The position numbers and the translations under genes are program-made. Below are positions 45,748 through 56,168 of a DNA stretch of 64,000 nt, piece by piece. The DNA comes from Cladophialophora immunda (taxonomy: Eukaryota; Ascomycota; Eurotiomycetes; Chaetothyriales; Herpotrichiellaceae): NCBI RefSeq assembly GCF_000835495.1, contig NW_015622547.1, positions 1,674,001 to 1,738,000 of the forward strand, in the 5' to 3' direction. Below the pieces are notes generated by a model. It ran no database searches. It was not told where the DNA came from and saw only the letters and a list, made by a program, of their open reading frames with translations. Every line of letters starts with the position of its first letter. Positions within the stretch are counted from its first letter, which is position 1.

Positions 45748-46664
45748 ATGTTAGGCTCAAGAGTCAGGAACCGATATAGCTGGCTGGCCACCGCTGCGCT
45801 CTTAGTTTCTATCATTTTGTTTTTGTTCAACAAGCATTCGAGTTTTTTGAGCCTGTGGATCAGGTTAGCCGGCAGCGACAGGGCGTGGATTTATAAAGGT
45901 CCTGAGGCTGGAGACAAAGCTGTCATTCTTGCAAAGATCAAGGCTGAAGATGTTAGTTGGGTGCTCAGCGAGCTGTCAGAGTACGATATCCTTGACCTCC
46001 CTTCTAAAGTTTCTTCCCCGGCTAACACTGTCTTCCTTCCAGTTGGCAACAGGCCATCTATTACATGGACGATCCCACTGATGGAACCTTGCATCCGCCC
46101 AAAAACAAAGGCCGCGAGGCTATGGCGTATCTTACCTTCCTGATCGATCATTATGACAACCTTCCTTCCTCCATGGTCTTTGTGCACCCGCACCTCGAAG
46201 GTTGGCCGTCGGCCTGGCATACGGACGATGACGGGTACAACAACCTCAAATCCATCCGGTCCTTGAGGCTCGATTATCTCCAAGAACATGGATATGTGAA
46301 CATGCGGTGTCTTCATAACCCAGGCTGCCCTGCTGAAATCCAGGTCCTACGAGATGAGGAGGATCGCGCCGCAGAGCATGCGATGCGCGACGCCTGGCCT
46401 TACATGTTCGGAGGCAACCAGTCAAGTATTCCGGAGACAATTGCTCAGCCATGCTGCTCACAGTTCGCCGTTTCCAAGACTCAAGTGTTAAAGCGCAACA
46501 AAGAGGAGTACAGACACTATCGGCAGTGGTTGCTTGATACTCCGGTCGATGATGCGACGAGTGGACGAGTATTTGAGTATCTGTGGCATGTGATTTTCGG
46601 CCGAGATGCCGTGTATTGTCCATCCTTGCAAGAATGCCGGTGCGAGCAGTTTGGACATTGTTGA
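45748..46664 (+). CDS. DUF3431 family protein, type II membrane anchored
   Basis: Two exons, 45748-45980 and 46043-46664 (62-bp intron with GCTAAC branch), give 284 residues. Residues ~12-28 form a signal-anchor helix (LATAALLVSIILFLF) after a short basic start, so the bulk faces the lumen or outside. The DUF3431 signature is visible: YLTFLIDHYDNLPSSMVFVHPH, W-x-x-A-W-H-T-D-D-D, and the Cys-rich CLHNPGCP. The terminal GRDAVYCPSLQECRCEQFGHC is typical too. Intron removal restores SELSDWQQAIYYMDDP. Members are fungal, probably Golgi-resident, and look like glycosyltransferases, but the activity is unproven. No gene symbol exists. Confidence 0.85.
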
Positions 46665-47267
46665 GTTCTATATGTTGACGTTGGAAGATGACAGGTCCTG
46701 ATTTTGAGGGGGCAATGCCAAAGTCTCCATTTAGGCTCGCTACAAGCTGTGATTAAGGGAGACGACACTGAGTCGAACACTCAAGAAATAGCCCAAGAAA
46801 TAGTCTGGATGGATTGAGAGATATAGAAGCGAATGAGCAATGCGTGGTCCAGCTATATACAGAACTACTGTTTTGCCGCGTAGATAGCCTCATATTGCCA
46901 AGCACTGGTGGATCCAGGGAAGATTGTTGTTCCGTCGCCGTCCAAATGTTAACCACATCCGTGTTTCAACCTCAGCATCTTGAGCTTCTTCTCCCTCACC
47001 ACAGAGCCAGATCCATGCTCAACGCGCAGCACGACGCGCCGCTTGAAGTGCCAAGCAGATGCTGCTGTATAACAGCCAAAATCATGTTGATGCCACTCCG
47101 GCCCCGCTCCCAAAATCAGTGTCATTCAAGTTTTCCAAAGCAATGCTCAACGTCTCTCGGCAAAAATAAAAGCTCCCCTTCAGACCTCTGAAACGCTCTG
47201 ATCAACTGAAAGTTCTGTTATCTGCTTGAGGCTCCTTGCCTTCAAAATCTCATTTACCGCGTTGGCC
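46665..47267. other. Intergenic between convergent genes (0.6 kb)
   Basis: 3' flanks of the DUF3431 gene and the Hsp70-like gene. A plus frame of 125 codons (46814-47191) has no feature. Confidence 0.5.
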
Positions 47268-49724
47268 TCATTCGTCCTCGTCTTTTCGAACGAGACCGTG
47301 CTCCCATGCTGGAGCTGGAGCGTACGTAATTGTCGTGGATCCCACTTTGGTGCGTCCAATTTTTGCAACTGCCTCCAGAACGCCTTTGGTGCTTGACATG
47401 GTCAACTCAATGTCGACATTAATGGCAATGTAGGCGGGATAGGTCCGAGAACCCGACTTCGCTTCTGCGCGTTTGCGACGTGCTATGTTGGTGATGTCCA
47501 CTCGTATCACACCAATCTCCTCAACACCTGCGTTGTGTTGGCATCTTTTCCACACTCGAAGAGGAGGAACTTACCAGGATCATCCACCCGAGATGGCGCA
47601 ACATCTTCTGCACATCTGTACAGAACCTGGTTGATCACAGCCTTCTTGATCTCTGCGCGAGCGTTTTCCACGACATGATAACATTTCACTCTTACCTTCA
47701 TATCAGGCTTCAGCTTCTGGCCCTATTCTGTGGTTAGCATAATATGAGGCTAGCAAGTCGCTGCTCACTTTTTTGATGATCCATTCCATTTGGTTCTTCG
47801 CGCGAGAACCACTCTCGGGGCATTCGAATCGATCCTCCGCCCTGTGTGTCCCCCCATTCCAGGTGCGATGGACGTGCGTGCCAATGAATTCCCGGGACCG
47901 CCTAGAAACAATGGGCGAGCATCCCTGAGCTGCCAGCACTGCTCCTCGAACCACAGCAGTCAATGGTTGGCGAGGAGTCACGACTTTGACGGAGTCATTT
48001 TCGAAAAATCTGACGGCAAATTCTTTGACCTGGTTGAAGATATACGTGTTGCAACTAAGTCCTCCGCACAACGCGATTATCTGTTGTGATGATTGTTAGC
48101 GCGGATACTTATCCAGCTATTCCATGACTTACTTCAAGAGAACTGGCAGATCGCTTATTCTTCGCCAGTCGCCCGACCTGCTCACGGATGATCCGGCATA
48201 TCATCTGAAGAATTGGCTCGAACATGCGTTGCATTTCGGCACTATCAGTTTTCAGCCCGCTTCTCGATCAAACGATGGGTTGTGACAGGAGCGGAGCGGG
48301 GAGAAATACCTTGTAATTTTCACAGCATGGTCCACGAAGTCATAACGGTTCCGAATATCCTCGTCATCTTCATCCAACTTCTTCATATTGATCGGAAGCC
48401 AGATATCGCTGCTGTTGTCTTTTGGACCCTCATATACGTTTTTTTGTCTTTCAAACTGGTCCATGAAGTTGCTTGTGGCCGCTATTTTACCGATTGGAAG
48501 TTCGCTGAATGCAACCCCAAAATGTTCTTGCATTAGAGCGTGGAGAGCTCGGTCGAGACTTGTACCGCCTATTTTTGCGCCTGATATCGTGGTCAATAAC
48601 AAGCCATTGATGAAGGGTTGAGAATACAACCTTCGCCAGCACAAGCCTCCTCTAGTTGCAGTGGCTCACGAGAGGTTATTTTGTACGACACACTGTCGAT
48701 CGTCCCACCTCCGCAATCGATGACCATGACGCACGAGCCTTCCTATAGTGTTGTCAGACCATACTCGAATCGACTCGTCCACGACCACACATACCTTCAA
48801 CTTTCCAACGTCAGACGACTTCTCCAGCGACTTGATCACATCAAGAGCTGCCGCCTCGCTCTCATCGATGATGAATATCTCATCCCGCTTGTCGTTCCCG
48901 AATCCGGCCTTAATCACTGCTTGACGTGTGGCTTCACGAGCCGCTAGCGACCAGGTGGTTGGAACTGGAACACAAACTCGTTTCTGTGTATGCTTGACAG
49001 CGGTTTCGAGGATGGTGTCGTTCAAATGTCGAAGGAAATGTTCTCGGAGTCTGTATACAAAGTCCCTTATGACTTCTGAGGCGTCTTTGCCTTCCGGTAA
49101 GTGCATAAGACCTTGCCCTATGGCTTGCTGGAGGAGGGGATCGTCAAAGTCTTCTTTGTCCGTGTTTTCGTCGAGTCGGAGCTTTGGCCAGTTACAAATT
49201 TGCATTCCGCTCTCCACCTGGAAGCCCCATTTATCTGTCGTGAAGCTGTTTTCTACAGCATAAGCCATCCTCGTGGGCACCTTCACCGCGACACGGCCAC
49301 CCCAGTTATCAAGGACGGAAATCTCGTCTGGTGAAGCGTTGCTGGCCGCATATGCAATGGCTGGAGATTCAGCACAAAAGAAGATCGAACAGCATAAGCG
49401 ATACATACCTGAGGCTGTCGTTCCAATATCCAGTCCTACGCTCAAGTATTTCCTTGCTTCCTTGGGCTCCTCTGGCTTTTCAGACTTGCGCTGAGCTTTT
49501 GCCGCTTTCTCCCTGGAAATCCCCTTATCTCCATCATAGGTCAGAACCCGTTCGAGATCACATCGGTATTGCACTCACCTTCACGTTTCCTCTTCGTCGC
49601 AGAAGGCCTGTTTGCAGTGCCTGAGGTTGCTGTCAGTTTCCATAGACCCTGAAGATGATTGGATCGTACATCTAGCCTGAGTCTTTGGGTCTCTGAGCCC
49701 CAAGGGCTTGTATTCGGCCTCCAT
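47268..49724 (-). CDS. Hsp70-like ATPase of the HSPA12/actin-like ATPase type
   Basis: Ten exons: 49724-49670, 49620-49579, 49528-49409, 49360-48795, 48742-48631, 48580-48310, 48241-48133, 48080-47769, 47722-47575, 47527-47268. They give 664 residues; the nine introns are 46-68 bp and phases close exactly. The actin-type ATPase core is present: phosphate-1 loop GLDIGTTA (Asp66), VPTTWSLAAREATRQAVIKA, phosphate-2 loop VIDCGGGTID (Asp270), and adenosine motif ALCGGLSCNTYIF near 428-440. There is no canonical Hsp70 substrate-binding C-terminal half and no EEVD end, as in HSPA12-type fungal proteins, which are often expanded in filamentous ascomycetes. The N-terminal 60 residues are Lys/Arg/Glu-rich. 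It shares a divergent upstream region with the gene at 50202. Chaperone activity is not established for this type. Confidence 0.85.
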
Positions 49725-50201
49725 TTTGCTAATTTCCAATGCCGGGACGATGGATCGTGAGACGGCTCAACTCGACTCGAAATACAGACTCCAAAAGAAT
49801 TGAGATTCTCAGAGAGATGGTGTTGTCACAGAGGCAGAAAGAGAAGAACGACGAGAACGAAGGTGAGAGATCTGGAGGAAGGTAGGATTGGATTTATATA
49901 GGATTGACCGGCGGCTTTCACATGCTTCGAGCCTTGTCTCGACCTTACCTCAAGTTGATCTGAGTCCTGCCTTTTTATCTCTCTTGAGATCACTCTGACA
50001 CTGTCATCTTGCGTCTCAATTCGACTCGCACGTGCCGATTCCATCTGGATTCTAGCTCACATTACCAATCACTTTCATGATCTTCTGATTGTTCAGTTAC
50101 ATCTCAGCATCCACTCACAAGTATTCTGGGTCGCTTGCATTCCAACCTTTCATGATATCACAGTCACCAATACTACAGCAAAGGTCAGTCTTTAACCAAC
50201 C
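49725..50201. other. Divergent promoter region between Hsp70-like gene and coiled-coil gene
   Basis: 477 bases between two start codons pointing away from each other. A TATA-like TTTATATAGG lies near 49892-49901. I could not find a convincing heat-shock element (inverted nGAAn/nTTCn triplets). Confidence 0.5.
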
Positions 50202-53031
50202 ATGGAACAGGCAGCGACTCAGCGTGAGGTGGAAGTAGTGATACCACCTTCGAGAACCGTTAAGCCCACAGAACCCTCGGGGCCACCACCCACTCCCCGG
50301 AGGTCCAGTCGAGTGAGCAAGCCTACTCCTAAGAAATCAACCTCTTCATCGAGCACTGCCGTTGGGTCCAATGATGAAGATCCTCGAGATGCTCATGGAT
50401 CGGACCCTGACTACGCAGGAGATCGCTCGAGGAAGAATCGGAGAGCCACTAAGTCTGGAAACCGGGCAACACGCAGTAGGGGGAAGAAAATCCCCGGAAA
50501 ACTGCCTCCTCCAGAGACTCCTGAGGAATTTAAGCTAATAAAGGAAAATTACCCATCTAAGATTCCCACAAAAAGAAACGAAGATGCTACAGCTAAACTG
50601 CAACAACGCAGCACAGAGCAGAAGGAAAAGGATCTTCAAAGTGCGAAGAAGGAAATCAAGGAGCACAAGAGCAGATTGGAAGCAGCGCAGACCGACATCG
50701 CAAAGTTGACGCGGCAGCTAGACAGTTATCAGAATGATCAGCTGAAGCTTGTGGCTAAAAGCAAGGTCGAGGCTGAACTGGACGCCGATCTGCATAACAA
50801 GTTCCAAGGCATATTTGGCGGTGCCCTGGACATTTCCAGATATTGGTGCATTCAAGATTTGCGGAACGCCGACGTGAATAAAGTCGAACAGGTGTTCTCA
50901 TGCTTCTTGAAGCGAAAGTCGAGGCCTATCGCAACTGACCGGTTCCTGCTCGCCGTCAAACACGGAAAAGTCTCGCCTAGGCTGGTGTTGAGCACATTCA
51001 TCAATGCTGAAATCTGCACCGAAACATTTGAAAGGCCCTTCGCACACCTACAGCTGGGCCTTCCTGGTCCAGATCATGCAGAGATTGAGGTCATATTGAA
51101 CAGAATCATGAAATGTGCCGAAGAGAGTAGGTTTGTGCGGTCTGATATACTTTATCAACCCGCTGACGCGGAACAGAATCCTCAAATTCGCAATATAAGC
51201 TGAGAGCCACCATTCTCCGTGCCATCGACGACCATCCCGTGGAGAAGGCTCATTGGGTCGAGTCGCGAGCTCAACGAGACCTGTCCTTCGCCCATGCAGA
51301 ACGTTGCAGAGAGATTACCAACGGTATCTTCGACAAAGTCGGTATCCTCCTCAGGGAGGTCACAGACGGAGAGCGACACACGAGGGACGCGCAAATGCTT
51401 CGTGTGGTGGAGCAGGCTATGCGATTGTCGTGCATCCTCAATATGCAGTATCCGAAGGTGCAGTTCTTCTTTCTTGATGATCTGACCGAGAGGAAATTCT
51501 TCCTGAAGGACGCTTGGTTTCGATTACACCATTCCGTTGGCATCGAGGAAAATGATGAGAACTACCTCTCTGAGGTGCAAGCGCTTGTTGGCCAACCCAT
51601 TGACGTGGTTGTGGCCCCCGCTGTTGCACGATACGGGGATAAAGAAGGCGAGAACTATGAGACGGAGAACATAGTATTCCGGGGGTCGGTTTGGATCGTA
51701 AGGAACAACGAGTCTTCACGAAATACTCTCGATTTTCATTCAGGAAAGCAAATTCCCGACGAAGACGTGGCATGCATCTCAAAGAGTAGCCATTCCCTCG
51801 CACCGAACCAACAGATGCCGGAAAGTACAATCTTCGATACCAGTGAAGCTGGTCAACAAACCAAAAGCACGAAGACAACGGTGGCTTCTGGAAAGGCTTA
51901 CAACTTGCGCTTTCCTGTGGAACCTATCATGAAGGTGGCTGAAGAGAAAGGGGAAGTTGATGCGCAGAAAGACTTCGAACACAGTCAAAGCAAGATCAGA
52001 AATCCAGAAAATTCGGAACCTAGAACGAGCTGTTCAGCAACTTCCGAACAACCGAAGGTACCGTTGGACGACATCAAATGCCTCAATCCAGGAGATAACG
52101 GAAGCACCTCTGTGAGGAGGGAGAGAGATGAGCAGCAGCAGCAGCGAGATGTACGGAAAGAATGTTCCGACAACGAAGCAAGCTCACCTCGTGACAACGG
52201 TGCGCCATCTAAGCAACTGCCAGCGACAGTTTCAGGACCAGAAGATCCCAAACCACCTCTTAAACGGCTGCGCATGAAAAATAAGAAGAACCAGGGCCCT
52301 GAAGGAGAGACGTCGGCGGAAAACCAAGCTGGAAAGGCGGAAGCCAAATCTGGAGATACTGACGATTCCCAGACCAAAGAAGCAACCGGGCATGTGCCTA
52401 CATTGCCAGCCACACCCCCGCCAGCACTGGCTTCTACACAAGATCCAGCGAAAAGAGTACTACCGGGGCAAAGCGAATCAGATCAGGTTTGCAAGAAGCG
52501 AAAGTTGTCCAACTATAAAGTCGACGACCAGTTTGGGGATGGGGAGAATGTCGAGCATGACCAGCCCCCGAAAAAACAGGCAAGTTCCCCTAATACCCTG
52601 TTCGGCGCCTGCAAATTGGACTTGCTGATTCTCAACGACTGCGTGGAAAGCTGACGAAAGCATAGAAAACAGAAGCGTCGAAGAAGCAGGAGCCGTCGTC
52701 CTCGTCGGCGTCGAGCCCGAAACAAGCGGTCGACACCATAGGGAGGCCGAAGGACGAGGTGGCGGACATACCTTCAGAGCTCATGGATCAAGCCTACTCG
52801 AGATCCAAAGAGGCAGGGGAACCAGCTTCGCAAAAGAAGCAGCAGCATCCACGGACAATGCCTACAACTCCGGCAACACAGGGAGGTCATCAACCACCGC
52901 AGCCCAAGAAGAATGCGACAGAGAAACCCCAGAAGACTCATCCAGCGAAGTCGACCAAGAAGGCCCCAACCCAGAAGAAGGCGGCGCAAAGTGGCTCACA
53001 ATTGATGGGCATCTTGGACTCAATTAACTAA
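50202..53031 (+). CDS. Large disordered protein with coiled coil, unknown nuclear-type
   Basis: Three exons, 50202-51126, 51177-52579 and 52666-53031, give 897 residues. The first intron (50 bp, GTAGGT ... CTGACGCGGAACAG) joins CAEEK to SSNSQYKLRATIL. The second uses a GC donor (CAG|GCAAGT) and acceptor CATAG in phase 0; without it the frame stops at 52654. Residues 1-125 are Pro/Ser/Lys-rich with basic clusters (PRRSSRVSKPTPKK). A coiled coil spans about 126-190. A helical, conserved-looking domain follows (FQGIFGGALDISRYWCIQDL ... KVEQVFSCFLKRKSRPIATD), then a second folded part from EKAHWVESRAQRDLSF to about residue 485. The last 400 residues are low-complexity with Glu/Gln/Lys/Pro and several KKRK-type nuclear signals. 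No named domain recognised. Confidence 0.65.
52580..52665 (+). other. Probable GC-AG intron
   Basis: Donor CAG|GCAAGT matches the GC-type consensus, a CTGAC branch-like site lies near 52651-52655, and the acceptor is ATAG. Both sides are in phase 0, and the following frame stays open with the same Lys/Pro/Ser-rich composition for 121 codons. Confidence 0.6.
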
Positions 53032-53831
53032 CCCCCAAAATACTAAAAGAGGTGGTTCTGACTATCAACCCCCTCAAACCCTCCCTCACTACCCAGAAAT
53101 GATCGTGACATCAAATCTCCAGACAAAGACCGGCAAGAAAGATGTTAGTGTTATCATCAGAGCATTCAACACCGGCACCGAATCAACCACGAGCGTACAC
53201 GTCCCGACCAATTTCCACCGAGAAATTCACAAATACCGGATATCAATCCTGTCACCGATCACCTCGCACATCTCCAGAAAAGACAAAACACTCCAGAAAC
53301 CCAAGATAAGAACAGAGAACAAAAACCAGAACAGCCGAAGTGCATACCCAACACCTTTCCAAGGACGAATCCCACCGCGCAGCTTCGCGACCGCTCGAAC
53401 GTTCTGATTCAAGGCTCCAGGTTCGGACCTATACATCGTTGCTTGCCAGAGGAGTTCACTTTCCCTGGCGAATTCTCCCAGGCAGAAAGGGAGAGGGTGC
53501 AAAGGGGGCAGAAGTTACATGCGAGACCAATGGATAGCTGGAGAATGAATACAACCGGGGCGTTGTGGTCTTGACTTCTGGACACGGGCACGGGTGTGGG
53601 AAAGTGCAGGGACCGATACCGACGAGACGGGACATGTCATGATCTGGTACAACTTGCCCCCTGACACGGCTGAGAGAGTGCTCGTAGTCTGCTTGGCCTG
53701 CTTTCCTGCATTCATATATCGTATCTGGGTCTGTCGTGCCCTGGAGAGGACAACGGCTAACCATACATTTGCTGTTCTGGACTCTTGATCCCCGGAGAAG
53801 CAGTTTGGACATTCTAGCCGAGTGCTCGATA
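53032..53831. other. Intergenic, left flank of the transposon
   Basis: 3' flank of the coiled-coil gene up to the transposon boundary. Frames here have no domain. The TA at 53830-53831 is the target duplication. Confidence 0.5.
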
Positions 53832-53876
53832 CAGTGGCGAGCAAAAATCCAAAAAATTGGCAATTTTGCCGAGGGC
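53832..53876 (+). repeat. Left terminal inverted repeat (45 bp)
   Basis: CAGTGGCGAGCAAAAATCC and 26 further bases ending GAGGGC. Identical, on the opposite strand, to 57349-57393. Confidence 0.95.
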
Positions 53877-53887
53877 ACAACAACAGC

Positions 53888-53915
53888 ACACCGCCATATG
53901 CGCGTATAGCGGTGT
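53888..53915. repeat. Subterminal near-perfect palindrome (28 bp)
   Basis: Reads ACACCGCC ... GGCGGTGT-like on both strands with a centre ATATGCGCGTAT. It lies 12 bases inside the left TIR. The word TAGCGGTGT within it recurs in inverted orientation just inside the right TIR (57300-57308 on the plus strand as ACACCGCTA). Confidence 0.75.
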
Positions 53916-53988
53916 AGCCCTAGATAGGCCAGAACAGCGTAATTTATCTAGTAAATAGCTATTTCGTAGTACAGTAGCCTACATCGAT

Positions 53989-55800
53989 ATGTCTACACGA
54001 CCTCGGCGTGAACCGACGCCTTCTCGCCGCCTCCTGGAGGCACGCGCCGCAGCCGTTACAACTAGATCAAATCAGCCTATATCGACGCCAACGCCTCCAA
54101 GGACACTGTCTCCGACCTCAAGGGAGCTCGCGGAGCCTACCCCAGTGCCACCTAGGCCAGAAACTGCTGTTCCAGGAAGTGCTGGCACGGCAGGTGGTAG
54201 CAGACCTAGTCAAAGCCTCAGGTTGACATTCAACGCCTCAACCTGGGCGCGATCGCCTGTGCCTAGCGCCGCCGCAGCGCGCCAGCCTGTGCCGCAGTCT
54301 GGTAGACTTACTACGGCGGAGGCGCGATCGGTTGCTCTCCAGGCGCTCAGGGCGAGACCTGCCACCGAGCGATCTCAGACCTCGCGGAGCTCGCAATGGC
54401 TGTTTAAATCGCAGTTCCTTGAGGATGAGGATAAGTTTAACTCATCCTCAGATCTAGATAAGCTAAACAACTTGATATCTAGCCAGATTGGTTAGATATC
54501 GAAGCGGCCACGAAGTGGTGGTGTTGTTGTTATGGAGGAAGTTGCGGAGGATATAGATGTATCTATCCCACCACCTTCGCATCAACTATAGGCTACAGAA
54601 CAGCGTAAACGACATAAAAGGATCTCAACAACAAGGCAAACAGAGTCTCCTGATATAGAAGTCTTTAAAATGAGCAAGATTATGTTCAAAATCATCACAT
54701 CTGTGATAGTTAGAAGGTCTCTTGAACTGTCCGCAGAGGACGAGGGCACTCAAATGTTCGATATCAACATCATTATCCACGCCTACTAACGACGCCTCGA
54801 AACTAAGTATCTACCTAGCCAGTTCCATCTCAACCCTCCTACCTTTGGTGGAGAGCTTAGTTTATTGATTTCAGGCAGGAACCACTTCAAACTGAACTGC
54901 CAGAACGACAATGACTTTAAGAGTTTCGCGAAGCGATGGTGGGAGGTCCTCCAGGAACCTAGGCGCCAGAGGCACATAGTCTAGGTCTCTCTGACTATTC
55001 GCTTCGAGGCCAGGCTAGTTACGCCTCCGCCACCTATCCTAGAGGACGTAACACAGGCCAGGCGCCGGCGCGACGAGGAATAACGATCGAGACTAAGCGC
55101 TAGCCAGCGCCAGCGCCAGTCAATCGCGGCAAACGAATCGCTCAATGTCGCCACTGGCGATGTCCAGATATTTGAGCTGACTACTAAGTGGAAGTGCCAG
55201 AGCGATCGCTGTCCTAATTACGGCAGAGCCTGCCTACCTACAGACGAGGGCCATATCCGCATCGACACTCCATCTATTCGACAGTGGTTCGACTCAATCC
55301 GTAACGGCGCCGCAACGATCGAGGAGATGCTAGGTTCGTTACTCCTGAGACTTATAAAGGATAAGAGTAACTACATGAATAAAAAGGCTATCAAAGCTGC
55401 CGTAAATGGGGCGCAAATCGCGTCGAATGGTGGTGGTGTTCATATCCAGTTTTTTCAGGGGTCTAGCGATGCCACAGCTAAGTCTAACCGCGATCAATAG
55501 TTAAGCCCACCTTTCCGACCTGGCGACGACGATAATAACGTTATTCTCTACCTCGACTGGCTCGGTAGGCGTTATCCTAGCTATAGAGCTGAATTTGGCG
55601 AGATTAAAGGCATTCTACAGGCTGAGGGATGGGGGTTCTTAGATCTTCGCGCAATCACAGATTCTGCCTGGGAACGCATGGAGATTCGCGGTAGATTCGT
55701 TAACAAGCTGAAGAAGAACCTTAAGGTCTTCGCAAACGAGGAATTACAGCCAGAAGAGGCCTCGGCGGCGGCGACAGACGACCTGAGTCTCCTACCTTGA
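53989..55800 (+). pseudogene. Second transposon gene, unknown protein, six premature stops
   Basis: One reading frame runs from ATG 53989 to TGA 55798-55800 (604 codons), with in-frame stops at 54493 (TAG), 54589 (TAG), 54787 (TAA), 54982 (TAG), 55081 (TAA) and 55498 (TAG) and no frameshift. Codon-level sense is kept between the stops, showing a formerly real protein. The N-terminal third is Pro/Ser/Arg/Thr-rich and disordered. The middle is mixed alpha/beta (VFKMSKIMFKIITSVIVRRS; NDFKSFAKRWWEVLQEPRRQ). A small Cys motif C-x4-C-x5-C lies in KWKCQSDRCPNYGRACLP, followed by a helical domain (SIRQWFDSIRNGAATIEEML) and a basic C-terminal helix. It is not a transposase: no DDE triad. Proteins with a similar Cys motif are familiar as orphan fungal families, but I cannot name one. 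Each stop equals one C-to-T change at CpA. Confidence 0.8.
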
Positions 55801-56168
55801 GATCCTTGTTGTTGTTATTGCACACAGATAAAAAACCACGTTACTAGCCGATATAAGCAAAATCGCTGGCGATTACACGTAAATGTGTAACGAAACGCCC
55901 TGGGAACGGCGCTAGTAAGGTTGTTGTAACGTCGATAAACAACAGGATTTGGTGTGTTTAGATCGATCGATTGCGTAACAGGCTATGGCACGAGATCCAG
56001 ATCGATTCCTATAGAAGCCTTTTACACAGCTAATTTTACTGTAGGCGCGGCTTTTACAGGAATCGATCTGGCCTTGTAACACTGATTTTACACGCCGATC
56101 GACCTAGCTATCGACGGTAGTCATACTTGCGCCCAATCCTCGATCCCTTACAACAGCACTATTTCCTC
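55801..56168. other. Spacer between convergent transposon genes, with an inverted repeat
   Basis: Non-coding. CCAGATCGATTCCT (55997-56010) and its inverse AGGAATCGATCTGG (56058-56071) can pair into a stem with a 47-base loop, and further GATCGATC words surround it. It may act as a shared 3' end for both genes. Confidence 0.6.

Noticed and set aside
49725..50201. Heat-shock elements upstream of the Hsp70-like gene
   Set aside because: No three alternating GAA/TTC triplets at 5-bp spacing could be found by eye.
53989..54495. Calling only the first 168 codons as an intact small gene
   Set aside because: The same frame continues with coding sense past the stop for another 435 codons, so this is the start of a broken longer gene.
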